A stretch of DNA of 41,243 nt from Bacteroidota bacterium (GTDB lineage Bacteria; Bacteroidota; Rhodothermia; Balneolales; Balneolaceae), in assembly GCA_003045995.1 (NCBI GenBank), contig PZPG01000015.1, forward strand, positions 1 through 41,243, read 5' to 3'. A program made the position numbers and the translations under genes. A model generated the notes under the pieces. It saw only the letters and a list, made by a program, of their open reading frames with translations, did no database searches and was not told the DNA's origin. Numbering within the stretch: the stretch's first letter is position 1; every line of letters starts with the position of its first letter. This document shows, piece by piece, positions 22,856 through 32,500 of the stretch.

Positions 22856-24067
22856 ATGGCAATCATTCATGCATTCCGGGGCTGGCTTCCAAAAACCGAG
22901 CACTCCGACGAGATCGTCTGCCCACCCTACGATGTAATAAGCACCGCAGAGGCCGCCGAACTGGCACAGGGGAAACCAAACAGTTATTTGCACGTTATTC
23001 GCCCGGAGATCGATCTACCCGAGGGTACCCGGTTCGATGATGATGCCGTGTACGAGATGGGAGCAAACCGTTTACAACAGCTTCTTGGGTCCGGGTTGAT
23101 GGAACAAGATTCCACACCCTCCGTATATCTGTATCGCATGAGCACCTCAGAACACACTCAGACCGGACTTTTTGCATGTGCATCCGTTCAGGATTACGAT
23201 GCAGATATCATTTTAAAGCATGAGCTTACACGGCCGGACAAAGAGGACGACCGAACAAGACACATCCTCACGCAAAAGGCACATGCAGAGCCGGTCATGC
23301 TCACCTACAAAGATGATGAGGGGATCACTGCACTGATGGATGAAATTACAGACATGCACCTTCCACTTCTCAGCCACAAAAGCGAAGACGGTGTGCTTCA
23401 TGAAATCTGGCGTGCCCCGAAAAGTGCCGATTTCGTCGAACGGTTTTCTGCCATTCGCAACCTCTATGTGGCGGACGGTCATCACCGGTGCAAAAGTGCC
23501 TCCAGGGTCTCAGAAGCACTTCGAAAGGCCGATGGCTCCCATCCCGGCGAAGCCGAATACGATTATTTCCCGGTTGTACTTTTCCCGATGACCCAGATGC
23601 GAATTTTGCCATACAACCGAGTCATTCTGGAAGCATCTGACGAGCAGATTCAGGAACTTTTTACTCGGTTTGATGTAAAAGCCACCGGGCATGGAGAAGA
23701 ACCCGGGGACGGACACATCTCCCTATATCTGGAGGACCGCTGGTACCGGATGAAATTACCTGAGCCAGAGCAGCAAGATGCCGTGTCCAGACTAGACGTA
23801 GCCCGATTGCAGTCGTATGTTTTGGAGCCGGTATTTGGAATTCAGAACCCAAGAACCGACAGCCGAATTGCGTTCGTGGGCGGAAGTCGTGGTACAGCAG
23901 AGCTGGAGAAACGAGTTCGTACCGGGAAAGCAAAACTTGCCATCAGTATGGCACCTACCAAAATTGAGGAACTCGTGGAGGTTTCTGATGAACATCAACT
24001 GATGCCCCCAAAATCCACCTGGTTTGAACCCAAGATTCGATCCGGATTTGTGGTTCACACATTTTAA
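22856..24067 (+). CDS. DUF1015 family protein
   Basis: 403 residues from the ATG at 22856 (MAIIHAFRGWLPKTEHSDEIVCPPYDVIS). The family has no established biochemical function; it contains conserved motifs suggesting an enzyme and is often found beside serine biosynthesis genes. Typical segments are VCPPYDVIS, NSYLHVIRPEID, LYRMSTSEHTQTGLFACASVQDYD, LKHELTRPDKEDDRTRHI, LYVADGHHRCKSASR and the C-terminal MAPTKIEELVEVSDEHQLMPPKSTWFEPKIRSGFVVH (family end region). The HELT-RPxKExDR and ADGHHR motifs are the most conserved and may be catalytic. serC follows 92 nt downstream on the same strand, supporting a serine-related role by context only. Confidence 0.93.
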   Translation: MAIIHAFRGWLPKTEHSDEIVCPPYDVISTAEAAELAQGKPNSYLHVIRPEIDLPEGTRFDDDAVYEMGANRLQQLLGSGLMEQDSTPSVYLYRMSTSEHTQTGLFACASVQDYDADIILKHELTRPDKEDDRTRHILTQKAHAEPVMLTYKDDEGITALMDEITDMHLPLLSHKSEDGVLHEIWRAPKSADFVERFSAIRNLYVADGHHRCKSASRVSEALRKADGSHPGEAEYDYFPVVLFPMTQMRILPYNRVILEASDEQIQELFTRFDVKATGHGEEPGDGHISLYLEDRWYRMKLPEPEQQDAVSRLDVARLQSYVLEPVFGIQNPRTDSRIAFVGGSRGTAELEKRVRTGKAKLAISMAPTKIEELVEVSDEHQLMPPKSTWFEPKIRSGFVVHTF

Positions 24068-24159
24068 ACAGCATTTGCAGTGATCTAACCACTCGGTTTC
24101 TATCGCCCGAAGCATTCTTACATCACACCGAAAACACATAACCATTGATCCCATACCCC

Positions 24160-25236
24160 ATGAAACGAGTTCATAATTTTAGTGCAGGTCCTGCTGTTTT
24201 ACCACTCTCCGTACTGGAGAAGGCTCAGGAAGAGTTTTCCAATTACCGGAATAAAGGGGCATCGATTATCGAAATGAGCCATAGAGGGCCGGAGTATACC
24301 GAAATTCATACGCAGGCGGAGATGCGGCTGAAGCAGATTACCGGGGCGGATGATGACTGGGAGGTTTTGTTTTTGCAGGGGGGTGCCAGTATGCAGTTTT
24401 TGCAGGTCGCGGTCAACTTTTTGAATGAGGAGCGAACCGCCGATTACATTGACACCGGATCTTGGTCGTCGAAAGCGATCAAAGAGGCGAAGATGTTTGG
24501 GGGTGTGAATGTGGCTTTTTCCGGTAAGGAGGAGCAGTATACAAGGCTTCCGGATCAAATCGAACTGGCTTATTCGGACGCACCAGAGTATGTGCATATC
24601 ACAAGCAATAATACAATTTTTGGGACGCAATTTGCCAAAGAGCCGGATGCCCCGGCACCGTTGGTTTGTGATGCATCATCCGATTTTTTGTCGAGACCGC
24701 TGGATCTTGCGAAGTACGGATTGATCTATGCAGGTGCGCAGAAAAATTTAGGGCCGTCGGGGGTGACGGTTGTGATGGTGCGTAAGTCGTTTATGGAACG
24801 GCAGCGTGTAGAACCGATCCCCACGATTTTGAACTACAAGACACACATTGGCAAACTCTTTCACACACCGCCGGTATTTGCTGTATATATGGTGAATTAT
24901 GTGCTGGAGTGGATTTTGGAGAAGGGCGGATTGGATTATTTCCAGGCGTTTAATGCAGATAAAGCAACACTTCTCTACGAAGAGCTGGACCGGGATGATT
25001 TTTATCGGGGCACTGTGGAGAAAGGTTCCCGCTCTGCTATGAATGTGACGTTCCGGATTCACGATGAGGAGCTGGAATCTACGTTTTTGAAAGAGGCTGC
25101 GCAGCAAGATCTTGTGGCACTGAAGGGGCATCGAAGTGTTGGAGGCATTCGAGCGAGTATTTACAATGCCTGTCCTCGCGAAAGTGTGGAGGCGTTGGTG
25201 TCGTTTATGAAAGATTTTCGGGCAGCAAGAGGCTGA
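24160..25236 (+). CDS. serC: Phosphoserine aminotransferase
   Basis: 358 residues from the ATG at 24160 (MKRVHNFSAGPAVLPLSVLE). It converts 3-phosphohydroxypyruvate plus glutamate to phosphoserine and also serves PLP synthesis. The start HNFSAGPAVLP and the MSHRGPEY and FLQGGASMQFLQVAVNFL segments are diagnostic. The PLP lysine is in IYAGAQKNLGPSGVTVVMV. The C-terminal ALKGHRSVGGIRASIYNACP block with the phosphate-binding Arg is intact. A TTG at 24145 opens the frame five codons earlier and is less likely. No other serine-pathway gene is in the window. Confidence 0.97.
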   Translation: MKRVHNFSAGPAVLPLSVLEKAQEEFSNYRNKGASIIEMSHRGPEYTEIHTQAEMRLKQITGADDDWEVLFLQGGASMQFLQVAVNFLNEERTADYIDTGSWSSKAIKEAKMFGGVNVAFSGKEEQYTRLPDQIELAYSDAPEYVHITSNNTIFGTQFAKEPDAPAPLVCDASSDFLSRPLDLAKYGLIYAGAQKNLGPSGVTVVMVRKSFMERQRVEPIPTILNYKTHIGKLFHTPPVFAVYMVNYVLEWILEKGGLDYFQAFNADKATLLYEELDRDDFYRGTVEKGSRSAMNVTFRIHDEELESTFLKEAAQQDLVALKGHRSVGGIRASIYNACPRESVEALVSFMKDFRAARG

Positions 25237-25270
25237 TTGGTTACCGGCAGGTAAAAGAGGAAATCGCTGG

Positions 25271-25370
25271 TACACTGATGTACTTATTTGTGTATTGATG
25301 TACTCTTTCGTGTATTTGTGTACTCAGTCCTGTATTAACGTACTAATTCCTTTATTGATATTCTAACTCG
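25271..25370 (+). repeat. 20-nt tandem repeat x5 in the serC-rlpA spacer
   Basis: Units start at 25271, 25291, 25311, 25331 and 25351. A typical copy is TGTATTGATGTACTCTTTCG, and GTACT or a close variant falls at the same place in each. It has the same period as the 14841 array but an unrelated sequence. The rest of the spacer to 25500 shows no clear signal. Confidence 0.92.
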
Positions 25371-25500
25371 TGTAAGGGTGCAATCGAACGGTGACGTACG
25401 GGTACATGAGAGTAACCAGCTACTATATCTCATGCGTTTTGCAATGAAACCGGAAATGTAAACGACAACCATGATTGAATTCATAAAATCTAACAATTGT

Positions 25501-26277
25501 ATGAAATATCTATCGGTATTTGTTATTGCTGCTTTATTGCTAAGTTCATGCGGGGTGCTGGGTCCCTCGAGCCGTTCCGGACAATCTGATCAAGTGAATT
25601 CGAGCACACGTCCGAGTGTGAATGCAGGGTCAAATGCGAGTGCGGGTACAGATGCCGGGAAAGGTTCCGGTACGATTGCCAATGCGAATAGATCCGTATC
25701 AAACGACCGATCCACATCAGACCGAAACTCCACTGAGGGGATTGCAAGTTGGTACGGCTCCGATTTTCATGGAAAACAAACAGCAAACGGCGAAATTTAC
25801 GATATGAATGCCCGTACGGCTGCCCACCGAAGCCTGCCCTTCAATACGAAAGTCCGGGTCACCAACCTCATCAACAATCTCTCGGTAGACGTACGGATTA
25901 ACGATCGGGGCCCCTACATCAAAGATCGTGTGATCGATCTGTCCCGTGCTGCGGCGGAGTCGATCGACATGATTGGAATTGGAACCGCACCCGTTCTGGT
26001 GCAAGTGATTGGTGAAGGTGACCGCCCGGTGAATCAGGAAAACCTCAACAGCAAAGAAGTATTTACAGTGCAGCTCGGTTCCTTCTCTAGTGGCGAAGAT
26101 GCCGGGATGCGCTCCGACGCAATACGCGGATCGCGGGTTGTCGAGGTTGAACTAGACGGCCAAACCTATTTCCGAGTGTACTTCAAAACGTTTCGCACAA
26201 GGTTCCAGGCAGAAGAAGCACTGAGAAAACTAGAGAGCAGTGGTTTCGAGGGATTTGTCCGACAGATCGATCTCTGA
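25501..26277 (+). CDS. RlpA-like septal ring lipoprotein with SPOR domain
   Basis: 258 residues from the ATG at 25501; an ATG at 25471 would add 10. The start MKYLSVFVIAALLLSSCG is a lipoprotein signal with lipobox LLSSC, so the protein is probably anchored in a membrane facing the periplasm. RlpA proteins act on denuded peptidoglycan at division sites. The double-psi beta-barrel shows EGIASWYGSDFHGKQTANGEIYD, AAHRSLPFNTKVRVTNL, DVRINDRGPYIKDRVIDLSRAAA, with the catalytic Asp in NDRGPY. The C-terminal SPOR domain (FTVQLGSFSSGEDA onward) would bind glycan. A Ser/Asn/Ala-rich linker (about residues 20-78) separates signal and barrel. The stop codon is the first triplet of a 22-nt tandem array. 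Confidence 0.93.
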   Translation: MKYLSVFVIAALLLSSCGVLGPSSRSGQSDQVNSSTRPSVNAGSNASAGTDAGKGSGTIANANRSVSNDRSTSDRNSTEGIASWYGSDFHGKQTANGEIYDMNARTAAHRSLPFNTKVRVTNLINNLSVDVRINDRGPYIKDRVIDLSRAAAESIDMIGIGTAPVLVQVIGEGDRPVNQENLNSKEVFTVQLGSFSSGEDAGMRSDAIRGSRVVEVELDGQTYFRVYFKTFRTRFQAEEALRKLESSGFEGFVRQIDL

Positions 26278-26383
26278 GTTTCGCTCTATTATCGCCTGCG
26301 AATGGGTCCACTTTCGCCTGAGAGTTACCCCATTTACACTTGCGAGTTCGTATATTTTCACCCTCGTGTTACCTGGTTTAAGC
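26275..26383 (+). repeat. 22-nt degenerate tandem repeat x5 starting at the rlpA stop codon
   Basis: Units begin at 26275 (the rlpA TGA), 26297, 26319, 26341 and 26363 (21 nt), with a possible sixth at 26384. Each begins with TGAG or TGCG (the fifth with CTCG) and the first four end with CGCC, CGCC, CACT and CACC. The copies are strongly diverged. Confidence 0.75.
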
Positions 26384-26486
26384 TACGGTTTACCCATTTT
26401 TCGAGCTCAGAATTGAATGCCACGGGAACGTGATTTTGGAGGAATCGGTTCTTTCAGACATACACAATCCAGAAAAACTGAAATCT

Positions 26487-27962
26487 ATGAATATTGTTGT
26501 GATTGGTACCGGTTTTGGTGGTCTTGCTACTGCCAGCCGTCTTCTGTCCCAGGGCCATCAGGTTACCATCTTCGAAAAGCGCGATAAACCCGGCGGACGG
26601 GCCTATGTGTACGAGCAGGATGGATTCAAGTTTGATGGCGGGCCCACCGTGATTACCGCACCCTTCATGTTTGATGACATTTTTGAATCAGCCGGAAAGA
26701 AAACAGAGGATTACATCAAACTGGTACCCTGCGATCCCTTCTATCGCATTTTTGATCATCACGGCAAATACTTCGACTACAACAACGATCATGAGTTTAT
26801 CCTATCCGAGATCGATAAACGAAACCCGGCAGACAAGGAGGGATACGAGGCTTTCATCAAAACCACCAAGCCAATTTTTGAGAAAGGGTTTGTTGAGCTT
26901 GCCGACCAGCCGTTTCTAAAGTTCTCAGATATGCTCCGTGTCGCTCCAGACCTCATTCGCCTGAAATCCCATCAAACCGTATATAAATACGTGTCCGGAT
27001 TTATAAAGGATGATTTTTTGCGACGAGCCTTCTCTTTTCACCCGCTATTGGTGGGCGGAAACCCGTTCGATACAACCTCCATCTATTCCATGATCCACTA
27101 TCTGGAGCGTGAATGGGGTGTACACTACTCCATGGGTGGTACAGGTTCTATTGTGAATGGTTTGGTCCGGTTGATTGAGGAGCAGGGTGGATCGATCCAT
27201 CTGAATACGGAGATCGATGAAATTTTGGTGAAACGCGGTAAAGCTTACGGCGTCCGCCTAAAGGATGGCACAGAAGTTGCTGCCGATGCTGTCGTGTCCA
27301 ATGCCGATGTAGCGTTCACCTACCGGCACATGATCGCTCCGGAACACCGGAGAAAATACAGCGACGGAAAAATAGAACGGACTAAATACAGTATGTCCCT
27401 CTTCGTTATCTATTTTGGAACGAACCGCCGCTACACCGATACAAACCTGGCACATCACAATATTATCCTAAGCCAGCGCTATAAAGGACTGTTGGACGAT
27501 ATTTTCAACAAAAAACAATTGGCCGACGATTTTTCACTGTATTTGCACATGCCAACCATCACAGATCCGTCACTCGCTCCGGAAGGTCATGAAGGATTTT
27601 ATGTACTCTCTCCTGTTCCCCACTTGGACGGCGAAACAGATTGGGAAGAGATGGGACCCGTGTATCGTGATCGAATCTATCAGTTTCTGGAGGAAAACTA
27701 CCTGCCGGACCTGACCAAACACCTGGTAACAGACCACTACATCGATCCGCTACACTTTCAAAACACACTCAACAGTTACAAAGGATCGGCCTTTTCGGTT
27801 CAGCCATTGCTGACACAGTCTGCCTGGTTCCGCCCCCACAACCGCAGTGAAGATGTAAAAGATCTCTACTTTGTTGGCGCAGGCACTCACCCCGGAGCCG
27901 GCCTACCCGGAGTACTCTCATCCGCCATTATTGCACAAAATTTGATTGGAGAAACTTCCTAA
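26487..27962 (+). CDS. crtI: Phytoene desaturase family carotenoid enzyme
   Basis: 491 residues from the ATG at 26487; a GTG at 26430 would add 19 residues. CrtI-type enzymes desaturate phytoene to lycopene with FAD. The dinucleotide-binding N-terminus [20 protein letters not shown] and [25 protein letters not shown] are typical. [22 protein letters not shown] and the C-terminal carotenoid signature [22 protein letters not shown] are conserved. No phytoene synthase (crtB) or cyclase is adjacent, so the rest of the pathway lies elsewhere. A pigmented lifestyle is implied. Low-complexity inserts seen in other enzymes here are absent. Confidence 0.94.
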   Translation: MNIVVIGTGFGGLATASRLLSQGHQVTIFEKRDKPGGRAYVYEQDGFKFDGGPTVITAPFMFDDIFESAGKKTEDYIKLVPCDPFYRIFDHHGKYFDYNNDHEFILSEIDKRNPADKEGYEAFIKTTKPIFEKGFVELADQPFLKFSDMLRVAPDLIRLKSHQTVYKYVSGFIKDDFLRRAFSFHPLLVGGNPFDTTSIYSMIHYLEREWGVHYSMGGTGSIVNGLVRLIEEQGGSIHLNTEIDEILVKRGKAYGVRLKDGTEVAADAVVSNADVAFTYRHMIAPEHRRKYSDGKIERTKYSMSLFVIYFGTNRRYTDTNLAHHNIILSQRYKGLLDDIFNKKQLADDFSLYLHMPTITDPSLAPEGHEGFYVLSPVPHLDGETDWEEMGPVYRDRIYQFLEENYLPDLTKHLVTDHYIDPLHFQNTLNSYKGSAFSVQPLLTQSAWFRPHNRSEDVKDLYFVGAGTHPGAGLPGVLSSAIIAQNLIGETS

Positions 27963-27971
27963 CTTATCTGT

Positions 27972-28011
27972 CTGGCATCGGATGCAGCCAAAACCTAAAG
28001 GCCGATGCCAG
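27972..28011. repeat. 10-bp perfect inverted repeat downstream of crtI
   Basis: CTGGCATCGG (27972-27981) pairs with CCGATGCCAG (28002-28011) around 20 nt, just after the crtI stop. No T-run follows; a weak terminator or RNA-stabilising hairpin is possible. Confidence 0.5.
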
Positions 28012-28030
28012 GCCTGCTCGCAAGTTGGCA

Positions 28031-28083
28031 CAACCCTATCCGATCGTCACCCTATCCAATAATCGTCACCCTATCCGATCGTT
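28031..28083. repeat. 17-19-nt tandem repeat x3 across the transaldolase stop codon
   Basis: CACCCTATCC-type units begin at 28031, 28048 and 28067, each ending with an ATCGT-type tail. The stop codon of the minus-strand transaldolase gene (28071-28073) is inside the third unit. Confidence 0.88.
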
Positions 28084-28715
28084 TTCCAGTCCTCCAAAAA
28101 CGTTTGTAATCCTTTATCCGTCAACGGGTGCCGTAATAAAGATTCAATCACAGAAAACGGAATCGTTGCAACATGCGCTCCAAGCCTCGCCGCCTCCAGA
28201 ACATGCATAGGGTGTCGAATACTAGCCGCCAATATTTCCGTCTCATATCCATAATTTTCGTAAATCAAGGCAATATCAGCGATCAGCTGCATCCCATCCG
28301 AAGAGATGTCATCCAGCCGACCAATAAACGGCGAAATGTAGGTTGCCCCCGCCTTCGCGGCAATCAACGCCTGTGTACCCGAAAAGCAGAGTGTACAATT
28401 GGTCTTAATCCCCTCCCCAGACAGCGTTTTGATCGCCTTAATTCCATCACGAATCAGCGGAACCTTCACCACCACATTCGGCGCCAGTGAACTCAGGTGC
28501 CGCCCCTCCCGAACCATCCCATCCGCATCCGTCGAGATCACCTCAGCCGACACATCCCCATCCACCATCGAGCAAATCTTTTGTATATGAGCATCAAAAT
28601 CCTTCACCCCTGCTTTAGCACATAAACTTGGATTGGTTGTCACACCGTCCAGTACCCCTAGCGTAAGTGCTTCCTCAATCTCTTCAATCTTGGCTGTATC
28701 GATAAAAAATTTCAT
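28071..28715 (-). CDS. Transaldolase-like / fructose-6-phosphate aldolase family enzyme
   Basis: 214 residues, the size of the short TalC/MipB/FSA-type transaldolases. These transfer or cleave dihydroxyacetone units via a lysine Schiff base in the pentose phosphate pathway. The start [31 protein letters not shown] is diagnostic. The Schiff-base Lys is in [36 protein letters not shown] and [26 protein letters not shown] follow. Sequence alone does not separate transaldolase from FSA activity. The leader motif CCCATCAACCC ends about 15-18 nt before the ATG. Its stop codon is within a tandem array. Confidence 0.94.
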   Translation of the reverse strand: MKFFIDTAKIEEIEEALTLGVLDGVTTNPSLCAKAGVKDFDAHIQKICSMVDGDVSAEVISTDADGMVREGRHLSSLAPNVVVKVPLIRDGIKAIKTLSGEGIKTNCTLCFSGTQALIAAKAGATYISPFIGRLDDISSDGMQLIADIALIYENYGYETEILAASIRHPMHVLEAARLGAHVATIPFSVIESLLRHPLTDKGLQTFLEDWKTIG

Positions 28716-28773
28716 GCTTATTTTATTTTTAAAGGGTTGATGGGATTTGCATCCGGATTCTAGGAAGCGAACT

Positions 28774-28801
28774 AGTCAGCGTAACCGAGTCAGTGTAACC
28801 G
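28774..28801 (+). repeat. 14-nt tandem repeat x2
   Basis: AGTCAGCGTAACCG is followed by AGTCAGTGTAACCG. Confidence 0.8.
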
Positions 28802-28919
28802 ATCGAGATGAAGGTACGGGTTTTTTTCTTTTCTGAACAATCTCAGAGAGACACTTTCTGATTCACGTGAGTTTTGTTATTTTCAATAATTGTTTTTTGC
28901 AATCGTAATACACTACATT

Positions 28920-28955
28920 CAAAGCAGTGTCATTTGTCAAAGCAGTGTCATTTGT
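28920..28955 (+). repeat. 18-nt perfect tandem repeat x2
   Basis: CAAAGCAGTGTCATTTGT occurs twice without a mismatch. Confidence 0.92.
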
Positions 28956-29139
28956 CAGTCCATCCAAACGGTCTGTCCCGCTTAACGGATGCTCCCAAAT
29001 GGAGTATTGTCACGAACAGACAGATCATGAGCACAAGGACAATGAGTTACAAGGATAAATAGAAGAACAAGAAAAGAACATCAGTACTAAAAGCATCAAT
29101 ACTAAGAGCACAAACAACAAGAATTCAGAAAAAATAGCT

Positions 29140-29448
29140 ATGAACAGATCAGGACTCGATTTTCTCTCAGGACTAACACTAGGAGCCTCCATTGGGGCAA
29201 TTATTGCAATTCTATATGCACCGGATACCGGAAAGAATACACGTGACCGCTTATCATTTCGTCTGCAGGCCTATATCGAGGATCTTCGGGCTTCTGTTGA
29301 TCGACTCAAGGAGAAGCAGCAAGAGATCACTTCCAAGGCAAAAGAGGAGGGTAACAAGGTGGTTCGGGATGCCCAGGCCCGCGCAGATCAGCTTATTCAA
29401 GAGGCCGAGAGCCTGCTGGAAAATATCGAAAAAACCAATTTAAGCTAG
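29140..29448 (+). CDS. YtxH domain-containing protein
   Basis: 102 residues. An N-terminal membrane segment (FLSGLTLGASIGAIIAILYAP, about residues 8-28) is followed by DTGKNTRDRL, the YtxH signature. A long charged helix (about 40-98, KEKQQEITSKAKEEGNK and QARADQLIQEAE) is probably coiled coil. YtxH proteins are small stress-related envelope proteins of unknown mechanism. It is a single-gene unit, convergent with rpoC across a bidirectional terminator. Confidence 0.92.
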   Translation: MNRSGLDFLSGLTLGASIGAIIAILYAPDTGKNTRDRLSFRLQAYIEDLRASVDRLKEKQQEITSKAKEEGNKVVRDAQARADQLIQEAESLLENIEKTNLS

Positions 29449-29502
29449 CATGTAAGTTACTATTGAGGATTACATCAACTTATACACAAGAATGTATCAA
29501 AA

Positions 29503-29538
29503 AAAAGCCCCGACAGGATATTCCTGAGCGGGGCTTTT
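29503..29538. terminator. Bidirectional intrinsic terminator between ytxH-like gene and rpoC
   Basis: AAAAGCCCCG and CGGGGCTTTT form the outer stem, with an inner AGGA/TCCT stem. A-runs and T-runs flank it, so it works on both strands and ends the rpoBC transcript. Confidence 0.92.
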
Positions 29539-29565
29539 CATATCTGTGCAAAAACATTTCAGATG

Positions 29566-32500
29566 TTATGATTTCTCCTCAGAGGAATCATCCTGTGTCG
29601 TTTCGTCCGTTTCCGGAATGATATCAACCTCTTCCTTCGACTCCGTCAGATTCGACTCCTTTTGATTGCCAGATGTTGAACCAAAGCCCAGGCTCTCAAA
29701 AACCTGTTCGGTCTTCACATCCAGCTCATCATACTCTGCTCTCGAGCCCACAATCAGATCCTCATACTTCATGAGTCCTGTACCTGCCGGGACTTTGTGT
29801 CCAACCACTACATTCTCTTTCAGCCCACGAAGGTGATCTTGCTTCGCTTCGATGGATGCCTGTGTGAGAACTTTGGTAGTTTCCTGGAAGGATGCAGCCG
29901 AGAGCCAGCTATCTGTAGAAAGTGCAGCACGTGTAATTCCAAGCAAAATCGGTTTGGATATGGCGGGCTGGGCTTCTTTCACTTCCAGCTCCTTTACACC
30001 TTTTTCGATGAGCTCGTTATTAATTTCACGAACCTGACGACGATCCAGAATAGAACCAATCTTTACGTCACTATCACCCGGATCTTCAACTACAAACTTC
30101 CCGAGCAGCTCATCATTTTTGTTATTGAGCTCAAAACGATCCACCTTGTCACCCTCCAGATAACGAGTATCACCCGGATCGGTTACTTCGACCTTCTGCA
30201 TCATTGTACGCACTATTACTTCAATGTGCTTATCATTGATCTTCACACCTTGCAATCGGTATACTTCCTGTACTTCATTTACAAGATAGGCTTGAACTGC
30301 GTAGGGGCCCAAAATATTCAGAATCTCCTGTGCAGGAATCGTCCCATCGGACAAGGCCTGTCCAGCACGAACAAAGTCGTTCTCCTGAACCAGGATGTGC
30401 TTCGACAGTGAAATCAGGTATTTCTTCTCGACGGAGCCATCTTTGCTCTTCACAAATATCTCCTGAGAACCTCTCTTTCGGCCACCCATTCGAACGACAC
30501 CGTCAATTTCAGAGACGACAGCAGGATCACTTGGGGAGCGTGCTTCGAACAGCTCTGTTACCCTTGGAAGACCTGCCGTAATATCTTTAGACTTTGAGGC
30601 GGCGCGTGGAATTTTAGCCAACACTTGTCCGGCTTTTACCTTCTCACCATCCTCAACCGTGATATGCGTATCAACCGGCAGTGTATTTTCCCGGACGATA
30701 TTCTCCTTCCCTTTCACAACAATGGTTGGAACCAACGTACGATCACGGGAATCGATAATCACCTTCTCACGGTGTCCTGTCTGAGAATCTGTATCTGCTG
30801 TATAGGTCACCTCTTCCAAAATATCTTTGTACTGAATGACCCCGTCAATTTCACTGAAGATGAGTGCGTTATATGGATCCCACTTACAGAGTGGCATTCC
30901 TTTCATCACTTTATCTCCTTTGTCTACCAGCATCTCCGATCCGTAAGGAACATTGTAGGAGATGAGTGTACTGCCATCTTCTGCAAGTATTTTCAGCTCT
31001 CCGGCACGACTCAACACAACACTCTTAATGATCTCGTCGTCGTCGAATTCAACGACTCGGACGTTTTCAAATTCGACGGTTCCTTCGAATTTCGCTTTGT
31101 GCTGTGATGCAGACTCAAGACGGGATGCTGTACCACCCACGTGGAACGTACGCAGTGTAAGCTGGGTTCCCGGCTCTCCGATCGATTGTGCCGCAATTAC
31201 CCCCACTGCCTCACCAACCTGCACCAGGCCGGATTTAGACATGTCTCGTCCATAACACTTGGCGCAAACACCTCGCTCTGTTTCACAAGTCAGCACCGAC
31301 CGGATTTCAACTTCGTCAATCGAAGTATCCGCAATTTTTTGTGCAATATCAGCTGTAATCAACTGATTGGGCTTACAAAGAACCTCATTGGTCAATGGAT
31401 CTACGATTTCGTGCATCGAAACACGGCCAGAGATCCGGTTTTCAAGGGATTCGATCACATCTTCGTTGTCCTTGAGTGCCTGCATTTTGATCCCGCGCAA
31501 CGTACCACAATCGGTTTCGTTGATGATAATATCCTGGGAAACATCCACCAGTCGTCGGGTCAAATAACCCGCATCCGCTGTCTTCAAGGCTGTATCTGCA
31601 AGACCTTTTCGCGCACCGTGCGTGGAAATAAAGTACTCCAAAACGGTCAGGCCTTCACGGAAACTGGACAAGATGGGGTTTTCAATCACCTCATTGCCCT
31701 GTTGCATCGAGCTTTTCTGCGGTTTTGCCATCAGACCACGCATACCGCCAAGCTGCCGGATCTGCTCTTTGGAACCCCGTGCTCCGGAATCGGCCATCAT
31801 ATACACCGAATTGAAGCCATCCTTATCCTCAGTTAGCGTCTTAAACAGTGTTTCTGATACCCGGTTCGTCGTACTGGTCCACTTGTCAATCACCTGATTG
31901 TAACGCTCGTTATCGGTGATGAAACCCATCTCATAGCGTTCCTGGATCTCTGCAACCTCATTCTGCGCTTTTTCAATCAGAATACGTTTTTCGTCCGGGA
32001 TGATGATATCCTCCAGGCTGAAAGACAATCCACCGCGAGTAGCGTTTTCAAAGCCAAGATATTTCATGTCATCAAGAAACGTCGAGCACTCAACCGGCCC
32101 GATGTTATCATAAATTTCGGTGATCAGCGATCTCAGTTCACGCTTTCCAAGTGTCCGGTTGATGTAGTGCATTCCCTTCGGCATGATATTGTTGAACAGT
32201 ACCCGGCCGGTTGTGGTTTTGATTACCTCATTCTTAACGGAACCATCCTCCTGGGTGACTGGTATCCGAACATTGATTTTTGCATGTTTGTCGATCTTGC
32301 CCTGATCGTAGGCAATCACCACTTCATCTGGCCCAGAGAAGGTTTTCCCCTCTCCTAGTTTCTCATTCCCCATCTTGGTCAGGTAATACACGCCCAAAAT
32401 CATATCCTGAGAAGGAACAGCAACGGGACCACCACTTGCAGGGCTCAAAATATTATGCGACCCGAGCATCAGAACCGATGCCTCCATAATGGCATCATGA

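Larger units (their letters stand above)
28716..29139. other. 424-nt divergent spacer between the transaldolase and YtxH genes
   Basis: It contains the CCCATCAACCC leader motif (about 28734-28745), a 14-nt repeat x2 (28774-28801), an 18-nt perfect repeat x2 (28920-28955), and a degenerate 15-16-nt A-rich repeat around 29072-29120. I see no coding region and no clear TAnnTTTG box for either gene. Confidence 0.6.

Noticed and set aside
25271-25370. Possible CRISPR array
   Set aside because: Units are directly contiguous 20-mers without spacers, and no cas genes are present. The same holds for the 14841 and 16847 arrays.
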